64,000 nucleotides of DNA, from contig NZ_JPRN01000004.1 in NCBI RefSeq assembly GCF_000737715.1, positions 1-64,000 on the forward strand, in the 5' to 3' direction. This stretch comes from Chryseobacterium sp. JM1. Lineage in GTDB: Bacteria > Bacteroidota > Bacteroidia > Flavobacteriales > Weeksellaceae. The stretch's first letter is position 1, and every line of letters starts with the position of its first letter. Shown piece by piece: positions 53,022 to 62,237 of this stretch. A program made the position numbers and the translations under genes. The notes below the pieces were generated by a model. It did no database searches. It worked only from the letters and a program-made list of their open reading frames with translations, and was not told where the DNA came from.

Positions 53022-53570
53022 ATGGACGAGTACATTGGAATTGTAAAACTATTTGCTGGAAATTTTGCACCTAGAGGCTGGATGTTTTGTGACGGAAGCT
53101 TACTGAGAATTTCAAATAATTCTGCTTTATTTTCCATCTTAGGAACCACTTACGGAGGAAACGGTATAGATACTTTTGCACTGCCTAATCTGAAAGGACG
53201 TATGGCTATCGGAGCCGGAAATGTAAATGCAAACGAATATTATCCTTTGGGAGTTGTTGCCGGAACTACACAAAATACAATTATGGCACAGAACCTTCCA
53301 AGTATAGGTTCAGGGTTTCAACTGAAAGTGGCTAACACAAATGCTACAGTTTCCACGCCTACAGCCACTACTTCCATAGCCAAATCAGGAACACAGGTAG
53401 GAAGAGATTTCAATGCTGTACCGAGCTTTGCAGCCGTAGATCCTGATACCACTATTAACGCAAGATCTCTATCATACATCGGGCAAAATCTTCCGGTGAA
53501 TAACATGCCGCCTTATTTAGGGCTAAACTACATCATCTGTATTGAAGGAATATATCCTCCACGCAGCTAA
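53022..53570 (+). CDS. Phage tail-collar domain protein (microcystin-dependent type)
   Basis: A 182-residue protein beginning with the phage tail-collar domain: IGIVKLFAGNFAPRGWMFCDG, then ALFSILGTTYGGNGIDTFALPNLKGR (about residues 36-61). Bacterial chromosomal copies are called microcystin-dependent proteins and are often found in short tandem sets; here only one is present. There is no signal peptide and no other phage gene nearby. The function in flavobacteria is not known. It is followed after 28 bp by a T9SS-secreted protein gene, so the two are probably co-expressed. Confidence 0.85.
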   Translation: MDEYIGIVKLFAGNFAPRGWMFCDGSLLRISNNSALFSILGTTYGGNGIDTFALPNLKGRMAIGAGNVNANEYYPLGVVAGTTQNTIMAQNLPSIGSGFQLKVANTNATVSTPTATTSIAKSGTQVGRDFNAVPSFAAVDPDTTINARSLSYIGQNLPVNNMPPYLGLNYIICIEGIYPPRS

Positions 53571-53598
53571 AAAAAACAACTTATTTAAAACCTAAATC

Positions 53599-54420
53599 AT
53601 GAAAAGAACTATTTTTTTAACCATCTGTAGTCTGTTCATATCCTTACTTTCTTTTGCACAGACAAGTACAGAGCAATTTGAAACCGAATCGAACGGAAGT
53701 TCAAGTTTTACGGATAACGGAGTGATCTTTAATATCATCTCTCACGTAGGACTTTTTGACATCCAGGCGAATTTTCCAAATACAGGATGGAACGGAACAG
53801 CTAACGATAACAGATATATCGATAACTCCAATGATACGGCTTCACCACCGTCTTTCAGTATTAAAACAACATCGAACCTGTTTAAAGCAAACCGTTTCTG
53901 GATGTACCTTTCTGCTCTTAATTTAGATCTGACTGTAGCGGGAACTCTAACAGTTACAGGAAGGCTAAGCGGTGTCACTAAATTTACTCAGACGAAAAGT
54001 ACAGGCTTTAACACTTCTATGGCTACGGCAAATGGATACACCCTGATTGATCTTACCAACTTAAACGGTCAGAATTACTCAAATATCATTATTGACGAGC
54101 TTAGAATTACTATGGGAGGAGGTTATAGATATGCAGGACTTGATGCATTTACCTGGGTAAAAGATTCCGGTATCGTACTGGCAACGAATGAAGCTGCTGC
54201 TTCAAAAAAAATGATGAGCATCTATCCTAATCCTACCAGCGGATCTCTTTCTATTCAGGCAGAAGACAATGCTCCTGCTGAAATTTACAGCCAGGACGGA
54301 AAACTGCTTAAAAAACTGGATATGAAGAAAGGAACCAATCAGACAGACCTCTCGGAACTTCCGAATGGCGTTTATATCATCAAAACACCATCAGGCTCTT
54401 CCAAGATCATCAAAAAATAA
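53599..54420 (+). CDS. T9SS-secreted protein, type A sorting domain
   Basis: A 273-residue protein. The signal peptide ends at about residue 21 (LSFAQT). The body (30-190) is a beta-rich domain without catalytic motifs, which may be a lectin-like or carbohydrate-binding sandwich. The T9SS type A tail is residues about 205-273 (MMSIYPNPTSG to SKIIKK). It follows the tail-collar gene, ends at a terminator and should be exported by SprA. The specific ligand is unknown. Confidence 0.85.
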   Translation: MKRTIFLTICSLFISLLSFAQTSTEQFETESNGSSSFTDNGVIFNIISHVGLFDIQANFPNTGWNGTANDNRYIDNSNDTASPPSFSIKTTSNLFKANRFWMYLSALNLDLTVAGTLTVTGRLSGVTKFTQTKSTGFNTSMATANGYTLIDLTNLNGQNYSNIIIDELRITMGGGYRYAGLDAFTWVKDSGIVLATNEAAASKKMMSIYPNPTSGSLSIQAEDNAPAEIYSQDGKLLKKLDMKKGTNQTDLSELPNGVYIIKTPSGSSKIIKK

Positions 54421-54475
54421 AAATTTTTCATAAGTGATTTGTGCCCTCGAAAAAGATTCTAATGCATAAATGAGA

Positions 54476-54507
54476 AAATTCCCTGATCCCTCAGGGAATT
54501 TTTGTTT
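54476..54507. terminator. Bidirectional terminator
   Basis: AAATTCCCTGA (54476-54486) pairs with TCAGGGAATTT (54491-54501) around TCCC, followed by TTGTTTTTT. It serves the plus-strand T9SS gene and is adjacent to the convergent helicase stop at 54509. Confidence 0.85.
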
Positions 54508-54508
54508 T

Positions 54509-57193
54509 TTAACGGGTCCATTTGTGAGGATGTTCTATCCTTGCATTTCTTTTTAGCAGGGACTGAAACCTCAACTGTAAAAGAATACGACGTCCTTCAA
54601 TGGTTCTGGTAAAAACAAGTTCTGATTTTTCAATTTTTTCGCTCCAGGTTTTCATGAACAGCTCGGCACTTTTTTTGTTTTTGGCAAAAACTTCAGGGAT
54701 AGGATAATAGATATATTTCTTTGTGAAGAAAAGCTTAGCCTGCTGTTTTAAAAGATAACGCGGATTATCAATCTTAGAAATAACCTCCTGCAAAACCTGA
54801 ATAAACTGTGACTTCTCATAGTGACTTCCTCCATCGAGATAACAGAACATATCACCTTTAGTCCCGGAACTTACCACTTTCATCTTTTCTGGAGGAGTTG
54901 TAATAATTCTCTCATAGATCAGGCATTCCAGAACAGTTTCACCCATGAGTCCGATATGTACTGCCGCGTTTTTATATTTGAGATACTGTCTCAATGCACG
55001 GTAAAATTTTAAACCATATGCCAGAAACCCTAGTCCTCCAAACAGAAACATAACCCAGGAAAAGCTTTTAACAGAATCTATCGTCTGCATATTTTTTAGT
55101 ATCCCCAGAAGAAGATCCTGCCCAAATAGCAAAACGGTTGAGATCATTACTTTAGAAAGATCTGCCGTCATTTTTCCGAGATAGGTCATCTTCATATCGT
55201 TCACTTCGGTAAGATCGCCGGAAGGAACCTTAATTTCTTCGACGAGAATATTTCCTTTATCTAAAGCTGATTTCCATCGCAGAGTGAGATCTTTCCTGTT
55301 TTTAGCCCAGGAAAAACTCTCCTGATTGATTACTGGAACCTGATCTTCTTTTTCAATGGTTTTGATATTAAGCCTTTCAAAATTGTTCTCAATGGACGTT
55401 TCATCGTGGGTTGAAATTCCCACAAAGGTTTTAAATCTCTTTTTGACAATATCCATATCCTGACCACCATTCTCACTCTTTGGATCAAAACATACGAGAT
55501 GCCATATATTTCCTGTCTTTTGGGGACTGTCTTTATCAATTCTTATCACTCTTCCCCTCATCTGGTTGGAAAGAACAAAGGAACTCACAAAACTGGCAAG
55601 AATCAGAGTATTCATTTTAGGAGCATCCCAGCCTTCGCCCAGTAAAGCTTTTGTACCAATCAACACCTGAATATAGCCCTGTTGAAAAATTTCCGTGATG
55701 ATATGAACGATATCGTGTTTTATCTGTTCCGTAAGATTGACCTGGATGTAGTCTTTATCATATGTAACAGGTGAAAACAACGCTTCCAATATCCCTTTTC
55801 TGGAACACAACTCATTCATCTTTTCCATTGCAGATAACGGAATGATGACAATACTTCCCGTCAGAACACCTATTTTTTTATTCTGGGAATTCTCACGTCT
55901 CAGCTTTTCAAAAATAGGGATGGCTCCGATTTTGTCCAGATGGAGATTATTTTCGGTATCTGTGGATAAATATTCCTTTTTTATAAAATCGGTAAGAACT
56001 ACCATTTTCAGATCTTCTTTCAAAACAGAAAATTCAAATTCCACAATGTCTTTAATCCCCTGAAGTTTTCCAATACTGGAATTAAGGATCTGGCTTACAT
56101 TTTTATTGTTGAAAAAACTGATTGTCTTTTTTTCCAGGAATCCCTGTCTTTTCAATCTGTTGCCTAAAGCAGTACGGTGATCTTCTTCGTTTTTAAAATT
56201 CACTTCATCTACGATCAGATAAAAGTCGAGAAGTTCTTCGAGCCAGAAAAAATCAAATTCTGGAATGTACTGATGCTGATCACCAATGATTTCAAAATGA
56301 ATCTCAGAGATTTCTTTTTTTCTGAAATGAAGATAAATGAGTCCGGAGGTATAGGAGGATATATTTTCATAGATCCATTCCAGATGATCCATTGGTTTCT
56401 GGTAAACAGGATGCTGTTCCAATGCATTGAGAAGAATATCGTCATTCTCAATTTCTTTAAAAAAAGTGGCAGCCTGTGTATGATAATGTTCTATTTTCTG
56501 CTGTTCTTCATAGGTTGGCAATGTAAAATAAACCAGGTCCTGATGCGGGCAAAGATCGCCTTCAATCATTAATTCCGGAACGGAAATCTCTGCATCTATT
56601 GGACCGTTCAGCTGCATATATTTCTGCCATTCAGAACCGGAAACATCAAAAGGAGGTGTTGCGGTAAGGGAGACAACGGTTGGGTCTATCGCAGCTTTCA
56701 ATTCCATCAAGCTTCTCCACCATGCATTTTTCAGATGATGGGCCTCATCAAAAATAAAGGTTTTTACTTTCTGCTTCTGCAGTTTCCTGATAATTTCAGC
56801 TAAGGAAACTCTGGATGTTTTTTTATCAATCTCTGTTTCATCGTCATCCGGAAAACCTGATGCCGCATGAATTCCCTGATAAGTGGTTACAGTAATAAGT
56901 CCGGGATTTTTGATATCAGTGGAGATCCAGTCCGGTACTGTTTCTGTATCAAGAAAAAGTTCGCAAAATCTCTGCACCCATTGATTTTTAACCGCTAAGG
57001 TTGGCGCTACAATAAGTGTAGGTTTATTGAGTCTCAGCATAACTTCCAGTCCTAAAACGGTTTTTCCGGAGCCGGGAGGTGCAGTGACATGCAGATGCCG
57101 ATCGGTAAGAAATCCTTCAAGATCATCCAGAAATCTCTTCTGATAGGCGCGCCAGCTGTATTTAAATTTTGTGTGAGCAGGAAAAATAGTCAT
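54509..57193 (-). CDS. Superfamily 2 helicase with membrane segments
   Basis: An 894-residue SF2 helicase. Walker A is APPGSGKT (38-45), motif II is DEAH (about 147-150), motif III is LTATPP, and motif VI is QMRGRVIRID in the second RecA domain. Residues about 675-735 contain two hydrophobic segments (VMISTVLLFGQDLLLGIL and WVMFLFGGLGFLAYGL), suggesting membrane attachment, which is rare for a helicase. There is no nuclease motif. ATG at 57193 preferred over a TTG two codons earlier. It is the last gene of a four-gene set with a SMUG2-type glycosylase (29 bp upstream). A defence or DNA-repair role is inferred. Confidence 0.8.
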   Translation of the reverse strand: MTIFPAHTKFKYSWRAYQKRFLDDLEGFLTDRHLHVTAPPGSGKTVLGLEVMLRLNKPTLIVAPTLAVKNQWVQRFCELFLDTETVPDWISTDIKNPGLITVTTYQGIHAASGFPDDDETEIDKKTSRVSLAEIIRKLQKQKVKTFIFDEAHHLKNAWWRSLMELKAAIDPTVVSLTATPPFDVSGSEWQKYMQLNGPIDAEISVPELMIEGDLCPHQDLVYFTLPTYEEQQKIEHYHTQAATFFKEIENDDILLNALEQHPVYQKPMDHLEWIYENISSYTSGLIYLHFRKKEISEIHFEIIGDQHQYIPEFDFFWLEELLDFYLIVDEVNFKNEEDHRTALGNRLKRQGFLEKKTISFFNNKNVSQILNSSIGKLQGIKDIVEFEFSVLKEDLKMVVLTDFIKKEYLSTDTENNLHLDKIGAIPIFEKLRRENSQNKKIGVLTGSIVIIPLSAMEKMNELCSRKGILEALFSPVTYDKDYIQVNLTEQIKHDIVHIITEIFQQGYIQVLIGTKALLGEGWDAPKMNTLILASFVSSFVLSNQMRGRVIRIDKDSPQKTGNIWHLVCFDPKSENGGQDMDIVKKRFKTFVGISTHDETSIENNFERLNIKTIEKEDQVPVINQESFSWAKNRKDLTLRWKSALDKGNILVEEIKVPSGDLTEVNDMKMTYLGKMTADLSKVMISTVLLFGQDLLLGILKNMQTIDSVKSFSWVMFLFGGLGFLAYGLKFYRALRQYLKYKNAAVHIGLMGETVLECLIYERIITTPPEKMKVVSSGTKGDMFCYLDGGSHYEKSQFIQVLQEVISKIDNPRYLLKQQAKLFFTKKYIYYPIPEVFAKNKKSAELFMKTWSEKIEKSELVFTRTIEGRRILLQLRFQSLLKRNARIEHPHKWTR

Positions 57194-57222
57194 GATCAAT
57201 TGTTCAGTGATGCAATTAACAG

Positions 57223-57909
57223 CTATTTTTTCAAAGCCAAAATATATTTATCGATGTACAGCTGTTTTTCTTTTGTTTTATACTGCTGGATATATCTCGG
57301 ATGTTCAAGGACGGTCATGGTTTCAAATAATTTGGCTTCTTTGTTCAGTGCAGAAATAAATTCTGAATTCTTTTTGCCGAGAACAAATACTTCGGAAGTA
57401 TCCACACCCAGGCTGATATGTTTTTTCAAAGAATCAATCATAAACTCTTTTACGGCTTCAAAGAGTTTTTTATCATCATAATAATTCGCGTTCAGCCAGC
57501 CGGTTTTTGCTTTCTTCACAATGGCCAGCGGAAAAGGTGAATTGATATAAACGTCTTTATAAAATTCTTCCGGACCACCATATTCGGCAATCATATCATA
57601 CATAAAAACAGAAGAAACTTCATGCGTGTGGGCCGACTGCATTTTAATTCCGCAGACCGCTTCCAGCCTTTTGGTATCGGTAAACGGAACGCCCGTCACT
57701 CCTGCTCCATGCCGGCTGGGATTGATTCCGATCATCAGTTTCCTCTGGTTTCTGTCATTATAATATTTGTGATAAAATTCCTCCATCACCGTCATCGTTT
57801 CCGGATTATCCAGATAGGGATTCATAGCCTCAAAGCCTTCAGGAAGATCTCCTGAAAACTGAAGGTTTTTATTGAATTCTATGACAGCATCTGCAAAATT
57901 TTTATTCAT
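57223..57909 (-). CDS. SMUG2-type uracil-DNA glycosylase family protein
   Basis: A 228-residue member of the uracil-DNA glycosylase superfamily (DUF4918, SMUG2). The active-site segment GINPSRHGAGVTGVPFTD lies at 61-78; the second motif, LEHPRYIQQYK, is near 201-211, with His in the place used by UDGs to contact the base. It should excise uracil or modified bases from DNA; substrate range is unknown. It sits 29 bp after DUF4241 and 29 bp before the helicase, suggesting a joint operon. Confidence 0.85.
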   Translation of the reverse strand: MNKNFADAVIEFNKNLQFSGDLPEGFEAMNPYLDNPETMTVMEEFYHKYYNDRNQRKLMIGINPSRHGAGVTGVPFTDTKRLEAVCGIKMQSAHTHEVSSVFMYDMIAEYGGPEEFYKDVYINSPFPLAIVKKAKTGWLNANYYDDKKLFEAVKEFMIDSLKKHISLGVDTSEVFVLGKKNSEFISALNKEAKLFETMTVLEHPRYIQQYKTKEKQLYIDKYILALKK

Positions 57910-57938
57910 TAGAAATTATTTTAAAACCACGAAATACT

Positions 57939-58688
57939 CTACCGATCTGTATTTTCATCATCGTCTTCGTCCTCTTCTCCTTCAGATAATTCCATTTCTA
58001 TATCAATAAAGTGAATATAAAGACTGCAGATTTCGTCCTTTGCATCATATCCAAAGTACACAGGATATACTCCATCTCCTAAACCGCTTGCAAATATTGG
58101 AATCTGATATTCTGTTTCCGGCACCTTCCAATTGATCCAGTCTCCCAAATCTCTTTGATTATCAGGATTTTCTTTATAGTTTTTAGCAAAGAGTTCTGCA
58201 AAATAGTCATCGTAAATATTTTCCACATCAAGTTCTGCAATAAACTTCTCCACATAAGGAACTACCTGTGTATCCGTAATACACGCCAACCCTGCATCTA
58301 CTACAAAGCCAAAATTATCTTCTTCCTCAGAATCTCCAAGTTCCTCTTCTCCTATTAATGCCTCTCTGTATACAACAGCCTCTTCTTTTGTAAATTCTAC
58401 TTTCACAGCGGCATAGCGATCTCCCCAATCTTCGAATTTGGCCACAGCGATTTTAACGGGGAAATTACCTTTGGGTACTTCAACAAAATAGGGTTTCTCG
58501 TTTGCATTTAAATAAACCAAAGGATCTCTTACAATCACTTTTCCTGACGGCAGCGAAACATTCCCGATCTCCATTACTTCCATTTTCTGCTCCATAATTT
58601 CATCTGAAGTAAAATAGGTTTCCAAATCTACAGGGCAGATAAGTCTATCTTTTACCTCTTCCCATTTTTGCATCCAGCTTTCGTTCAT
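57939..58688 (-). CDS. DUF4241 protein
   Basis: A 249-residue acidic cytoplasmic protein of the DUF4241 family. The conserved centre includes FVVDAGLACITD (about 127-138), and the C-terminus is extremely acidic (EEDEDDDEN). DUF4241 proteins are seen beside polymorphic toxin systems and have been proposed as immunity proteins; that is a family-level inference. It is 49 bp after the SUKH gene and 29 bp before the glycosylase gene. No toxin gene is found next to it. Confidence 0.75.
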   Translation of the reverse strand: MNESWMQKWEEVKDRLICPVDLETYFTSDEIMEQKMEVMEIGNVSLPSGKVIVRDPLVYLNANEKPYFVEVPKGNFPVKIAVAKFEDWGDRYAAVKVEFTKEEAVVYREALIGEEELGDSEEEDNFGFVVDAGLACITDTQVVPYVEKFIAELDVENIYDDYFAELFAKNYKENPDNQRDLGDWINWKVPETEYQIPIFASGLGDGVYPVYFGYDAKDEICSLYIHFIDIEMELSEGEEDEDDDENTDR

Positions 58689-58737
58689 TGTTTTATTTTT
58701 TTGTGATCTGATTTAAAGTTTAAAAGTACCTGTTTAA

Positions 58738-59274
58738 TTATTCACCGTCAAATTCATCTTCATCTTTCAGGCCTTTTATGAAAGTTTCAAAGTCTTTGGC
58801 CAGAAATATCTTTTGGTAATCATTTTCCTGATCAATGTGAACCACTTCAGGTTCTCCATCTTTGCCGCAATTGGAATAGTCCAGCAAAACCATATCATGC
58901 CCCGCCGAAGGACAATCGCAGATGTAAATACCGATTGCAGGATATCCCCATTCTTCAATCATAAACTGGCTTCCGAGTTCTCCACAGATAGAATAGGTTT
59001 TCTCTCTTCCAATACCCATAATTCCGGTAATCGCAATATGATCATCCGCCCATGAATTCTCTTCTGTTGTAGGAAAGCAGGATTTCTCAACCAATCCGCC
59101 GTTCTGCAGTTTCATCAGTTCGATATAAGAAGCGGGAAGTTTGTAGCCAAGTTCTTCTTCTACGGAAGCAATAAGCTCATCATCCGGAAAAGGTTCAATA
59201 TAATCTCTCACGGAGTAGCTGCTTTCGTTCCGGAAATCCGTAAAATCAAAGTCTTTGAAAAATTGTAATTCCAT
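58738..59274 (-). CDS. SMI1/KNR4 (SUKH) family protein
   Basis: A 178-residue cytoplasmic acidic protein with the SUKH superfamily pattern: VEEELGYKLPASYIELMKLQNGG (about residues 38-60), a central GYPAIGIYICDCPSAGHDMVLLDYS block and an FETFIKGL C-terminus. SUKH proteins are common immunity proteins against secreted nuclease toxins in contact-dependent or polymorphic toxin systems. It is the first gene of the tight SUKH-DUF4241-SMUG2-helicase set; no toxin is in the window. Confidence 0.85.
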   Translation of the reverse strand: MELQFFKDFDFTDFRNESSYSVRDYIEPFPDDELIASVEEELGYKLPASYIELMKLQNGGLVEKSCFPTTEENSWADDHIAITGIMGIGREKTYSICGELGSQFMIEEWGYPAIGIYICDCPSAGHDMVLLDYSNCGKDGEPEVVHIDQENDYQKIFLAKDFETFIKGLKDEDEFDGE

Positions 59275-59389
59275 ATTTTATTTTAAATAAGTGAGATTCT
59301 GATTTACTGTAAAAGTAATTATCATTTTTAATAAAAACCTTTTTTTGAGCTAAGATTTTTGCAGTAAACAACCTCGACAAGGATCATTA

Positions 59390-59422
59390 AAAAATCCCTT
59401 TCAGTAAAAACCAAAAGGGATT
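59390..59422 (-). terminator. paaZ terminator
   Basis: AATCCCTTT (59393-59401) pairs with AAAGGGATT (59414-59422) around a 12-nt loop. On the minus strand TTTTTTAAT follows. It lies about 24 bp past the PaaZ stop. Confidence 0.8.
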
Positions 59423-59445
59423 ATCAATTTATATTTTATTTTGAA

Positions 59446-61941
59446 TTAAATCAATCCAAACTGTTCAAAGTGGTGGGTAAAATGCTTCTTATGCATCAGC
59501 TCCCACATTTCTTTATTCAGTTTTCCGAATACATAGTTCATATGTTCAGCCTGTGGATTTTCTCTGTAATAGACTACAAATCTCTGTAAAGTATCCAGGA
59601 ATGACTGTTTCGCAGCATCCAGATTTTTATGTTTTAATTCCAGTAAAGTATCATCTTCAGCCAGGAATGGAGCAGGGAAATCTTTCGGCATTTTTCTGTG
59701 ATTATATAGGGAATCCTGCCATTTTTCCAACTGTTCTTCCGGTGTGAAACATTTGTCGGCTTCCGGTTCACCTAAACTTACCAGAACTCCGTGTTCAAGG
59801 TGTTCGATCATTTGCTGAGGAGACATTTTACCCCAGTTTAACGGTGTCGTTTCTGTTAAACCATTCAATATTTTCTGAACATTTTTCACTTTCAAATCGA
59901 TGAAAGGAGAATGCTTGGCCACCAATGTCAGGATCGTCGCTACACAAACGATCTCATCTCTTTGGTTAACCACTTCTACCAACCATTTTACAACGCCTGA
60001 AGGAATGTTTCTTCCTTTTACGCCTCTGTTTATTTTTTCTTTTGCGGTTAAATAAACCGTCATCGTATCTCCCGCATAAACCGGTTTAAAGAATGAACAG
60101 TTTTCCAGACCGTAGTTTGCAATAACAGGTCCTTTCTTCCCTGAAACAAACAGTCCTGCCGCTGCAGAAAGGATGAAATACCCGTGAGCTACTGTTTTAT
60201 CGAAAATAGTTCCGCTTAAACTTGTAGCATCTGTGTGTGCGTAGAAATGATCCCAGGAAACGTTGGAGAAATTAACGATATCTGCATCAGTAACCGTTCT
60301 TCCTGCCGTTTCCAATGAATCTCCCACTTCAACTTCTTCGAAATATTTCTGGAACGGATGCTTGTCTGAGAATTTTTTCTCTGCACCCTGCTGATATACT
60401 TTTGTAATCGCTTTCAATACATCCGGAGAACCCTGAATCGCTGTTTTCTGAAGGAAGAAATGAAGACCGTTCAGTCCGCCCATTTCCTCGCCTCCACCAG
60501 CTCTTCCCGGACCGCCATGCATCAAAGTAGGCAACGGTGAACCGTGACCTGTGCTTTCTTTGGCGTTGTCTCTGTTCAGCACAAAAATTCTACCGTGTTG
60601 GGAAGCCATTTTCCATGAAGTTTCTGCGATAAAGGTTTCGTCGTGGGAAATGATAGATCCTACCAAACTTCCTTTTCCTCTTTTAGCAAGAGCCGCCGCT
60701 TCTTCAGCATCTTTGTAAGGCATTAACGTAGAAACCGGTCCGAAAGCTTCTACATCGTGAGAGATATTTTTCTCGAAAGGCTTATCGTTTAAGAACAGTT
60801 TCGGGCTCATGAATGCACCATTATCATAGTCTGCATCTACAAGTTCATGTTTTCCGTCGTAAACTAATTCTGTTTCTGACTTTAAAATATTTACTTTTCT
60901 AACCACTTCATCGTACTGCTGTTTTCCTACCAGTGATCCCATTCTGGTTTCTCTGCTTAGCGGGTTTCCGATTTTGGTTTGATCTAAAGCTTTAGACAAA
61001 GCATTCTGAACATCTCCGATCAGGTGTTCAGGAACAATAATCCTTCTGATTGCTGTACATTTCTGACCTGCTTTTGTCGTCATTTCAGTACGTACTTCTT
61101 TGATGAAGAGATCAAATTCAGGAGTTCCCGGTTTTGCATCCAGACCCAAAATTGAACAGTTCAGAGAATCCGCTTCCATATTGAAACGCACTGCATTTCC
61201 TGCAATAGAAGGCATTGATTTCAGTTTTCTTCCTGTATGGGCTGAACCGGTGAACAGTACAGAATCACCATCCTGAACATAATCCAGAATATTTCCCGGC
61301 TCACCGCAAACCAATTGTAGGGCACCTTCCGGAAGGACACCACTTTCGATCATGTCCTGGAAAACTGCATTGGTCAGGTAAGAACCATAAGGAGATGGCT
61401 TCACAATAGAAGGAACACCTGCCAACAGTGATGTTGACAATTTTTCCAACATTCCCCAAACCGGGAAGTTATAGGCGTTGATTTGTATAGAAACCCCTTC
61501 ACTTGGTGTCAGAATGTGAGTTCCCAGAAAAGTTCCATTAGCAGAGATTTTCTGAGTTTCGCCATCCACCCAGAACGGAGTGTTGGGAAGCATTCTTTTG
61601 GCCAATCCGGAATAGGTAAAGAAAGTACCGAAACCTCCTTCTATATCTACCCATGAATCTGCGTGGGTAGCTCCGGTTTTATATGATAATTCGTAATATT
61701 TTTTCTTTCTTTCCAAAAGATAAAGAGCCACTTTTTTCAGCATCTCTCCTCTGTCATAAAACGTCATGGAAGAAAGGTTTTTGTAGCCTACTGTTCTTCC
61801 GTAGTCAAGAGCCTGCTCAAAATTAAGCCCTTCTGTATCTGAAACAGCAACCTGCTCGCCTGTAACGGCATTGTATAAAGGAAGTCCGTTTCCGGTACCC
61901 TCTACCCATTCTCCGTAGATGTAATTTTTCAGTTTTTCCAT
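59446..61941 (-). CDS. paaZ: Bifunctional PaaZ with extra C-terminal domain
   Basis: Phenylacetate-degradation enzyme that opens the oxepin ring and oxidises the aldehyde. The N-terminal aldehyde dehydrogenase domain (1-510) has its catalytic cysteine at about residue 294 (AGQKCTAIR) and Glu in FNMEADSLNCS. A MaoC-like hydratase domain follows (about 537-675, DIVNFSNVSWDHFYAHTD). Residues 680-831 are an additional domain resembling DinB/DUF1569 helical bundles (MSPQQMIEHLEHG). Ordinary PaaZ has about 680 residues. No other paa genes are in this window. Confidence 0.9.
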   Translation of the reverse strand: MEKLKNYIYGEWVEGTGNGLPLYNAVTGEQVAVSDTEGLNFEQALDYGRTVGYKNLSSMTFYDRGEMLKKVALYLLERKKKYYELSYKTGATHADSWVDIEGGFGTFFTYSGLAKRMLPNTPFWVDGETQKISANGTFLGTHILTPSEGVSIQINAYNFPVWGMLEKLSTSLLAGVPSIVKPSPYGSYLTNAVFQDMIESGVLPEGALQLVCGEPGNILDYVQDGDSVLFTGSAHTGRKLKSMPSIAGNAVRFNMEADSLNCSILGLDAKPGTPEFDLFIKEVRTEMTTKAGQKCTAIRRIIVPEHLIGDVQNALSKALDQTKIGNPLSRETRMGSLVGKQQYDEVVRKVNILKSETELVYDGKHELVDADYDNGAFMSPKLFLNDKPFEKNISHDVEAFGPVSTLMPYKDAEEAAALAKRGKGSLVGSIISHDETFIAETSWKMASQHGRIFVLNRDNAKESTGHGSPLPTLMHGGPGRAGGGEEMGGLNGLHFFLQKTAIQGSPDVLKAITKVYQQGAEKKFSDKHPFQKYFEEVEVGDSLETAGRTVTDADIVNFSNVSWDHFYAHTDATSLSGTIFDKTVAHGYFILSAAAGLFVSGKKGPVIANYGLENCSFFKPVYAGDTMTVYLTAKEKINRGVKGRNIPSGVVKWLVEVVNQRDEIVCVATILTLVAKHSPFIDLKVKNVQKILNGLTETTPLNWGKMSPQQMIEHLEHGVLVSLGEPEADKCFTPEEQLEKWQDSLYNHRKMPKDFPAPFLAEDDTLLELKHKNLDAAKQSFLDTLQRFVVYYRENPQAEHMNYVFGKLNKEMWELMHKKHFTHHFEQFGLI

Positions 61942-61967
61942 ATTATTTTTAACTTTTTACCTGACTT

Positions 61968-62237
61968 TTATTTTTTAATAATGAGTTGTACTATTTTCCT
62001 TCCTCCCATAAACAGCAACAGCAGAATAAGGGAAAAATCCAGGATCAGGACAGCATCCACAAACAGGGTATATAAAAAATCCTTCTGTTTCAATTTTCTG
62101 ATCACATGTTCTGATTCTACATGCTCCAACGCATCGGAAATACCCATTGATTCCCATAATAGATAGAACCCCGCATAATTGATTCCGATAAGGGCAATCA
62201 AGAGGAAAATCCAATATTTTTTTAGACGTTCTATCAT
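61968..62237 (-). CDS. Small membrane protein
   Basis: An 89-residue protein with two hydrophobic segments (about 9-28 and 57-80) separated by a charged loop (ALEHVESEHVIRKLKQKD). The family is not recognised. It directly abuts the tandem DUF6624 gene upstream (stop and start at 62238/62237), so the two are co-transcribed, ahead of paaZ. Confidence 0.6.
   Translation of the reverse strand: MIERLKKYWIFLLIALIGINYAGFYLLWESMGISDALEHVESEHVIRKLKQKDFLYTLFVDAVLILDFSLILLLLFMGGRKIVQLIIKK

Noticed and set aside
53022..53570. Remnant of a prophage or a tail-fibre contractile system
   Set aside because: No integrase, capsid, sheath, baseplate or att-like repeat nearby; tail-collar proteins are widespread as lone chromosomal genes.
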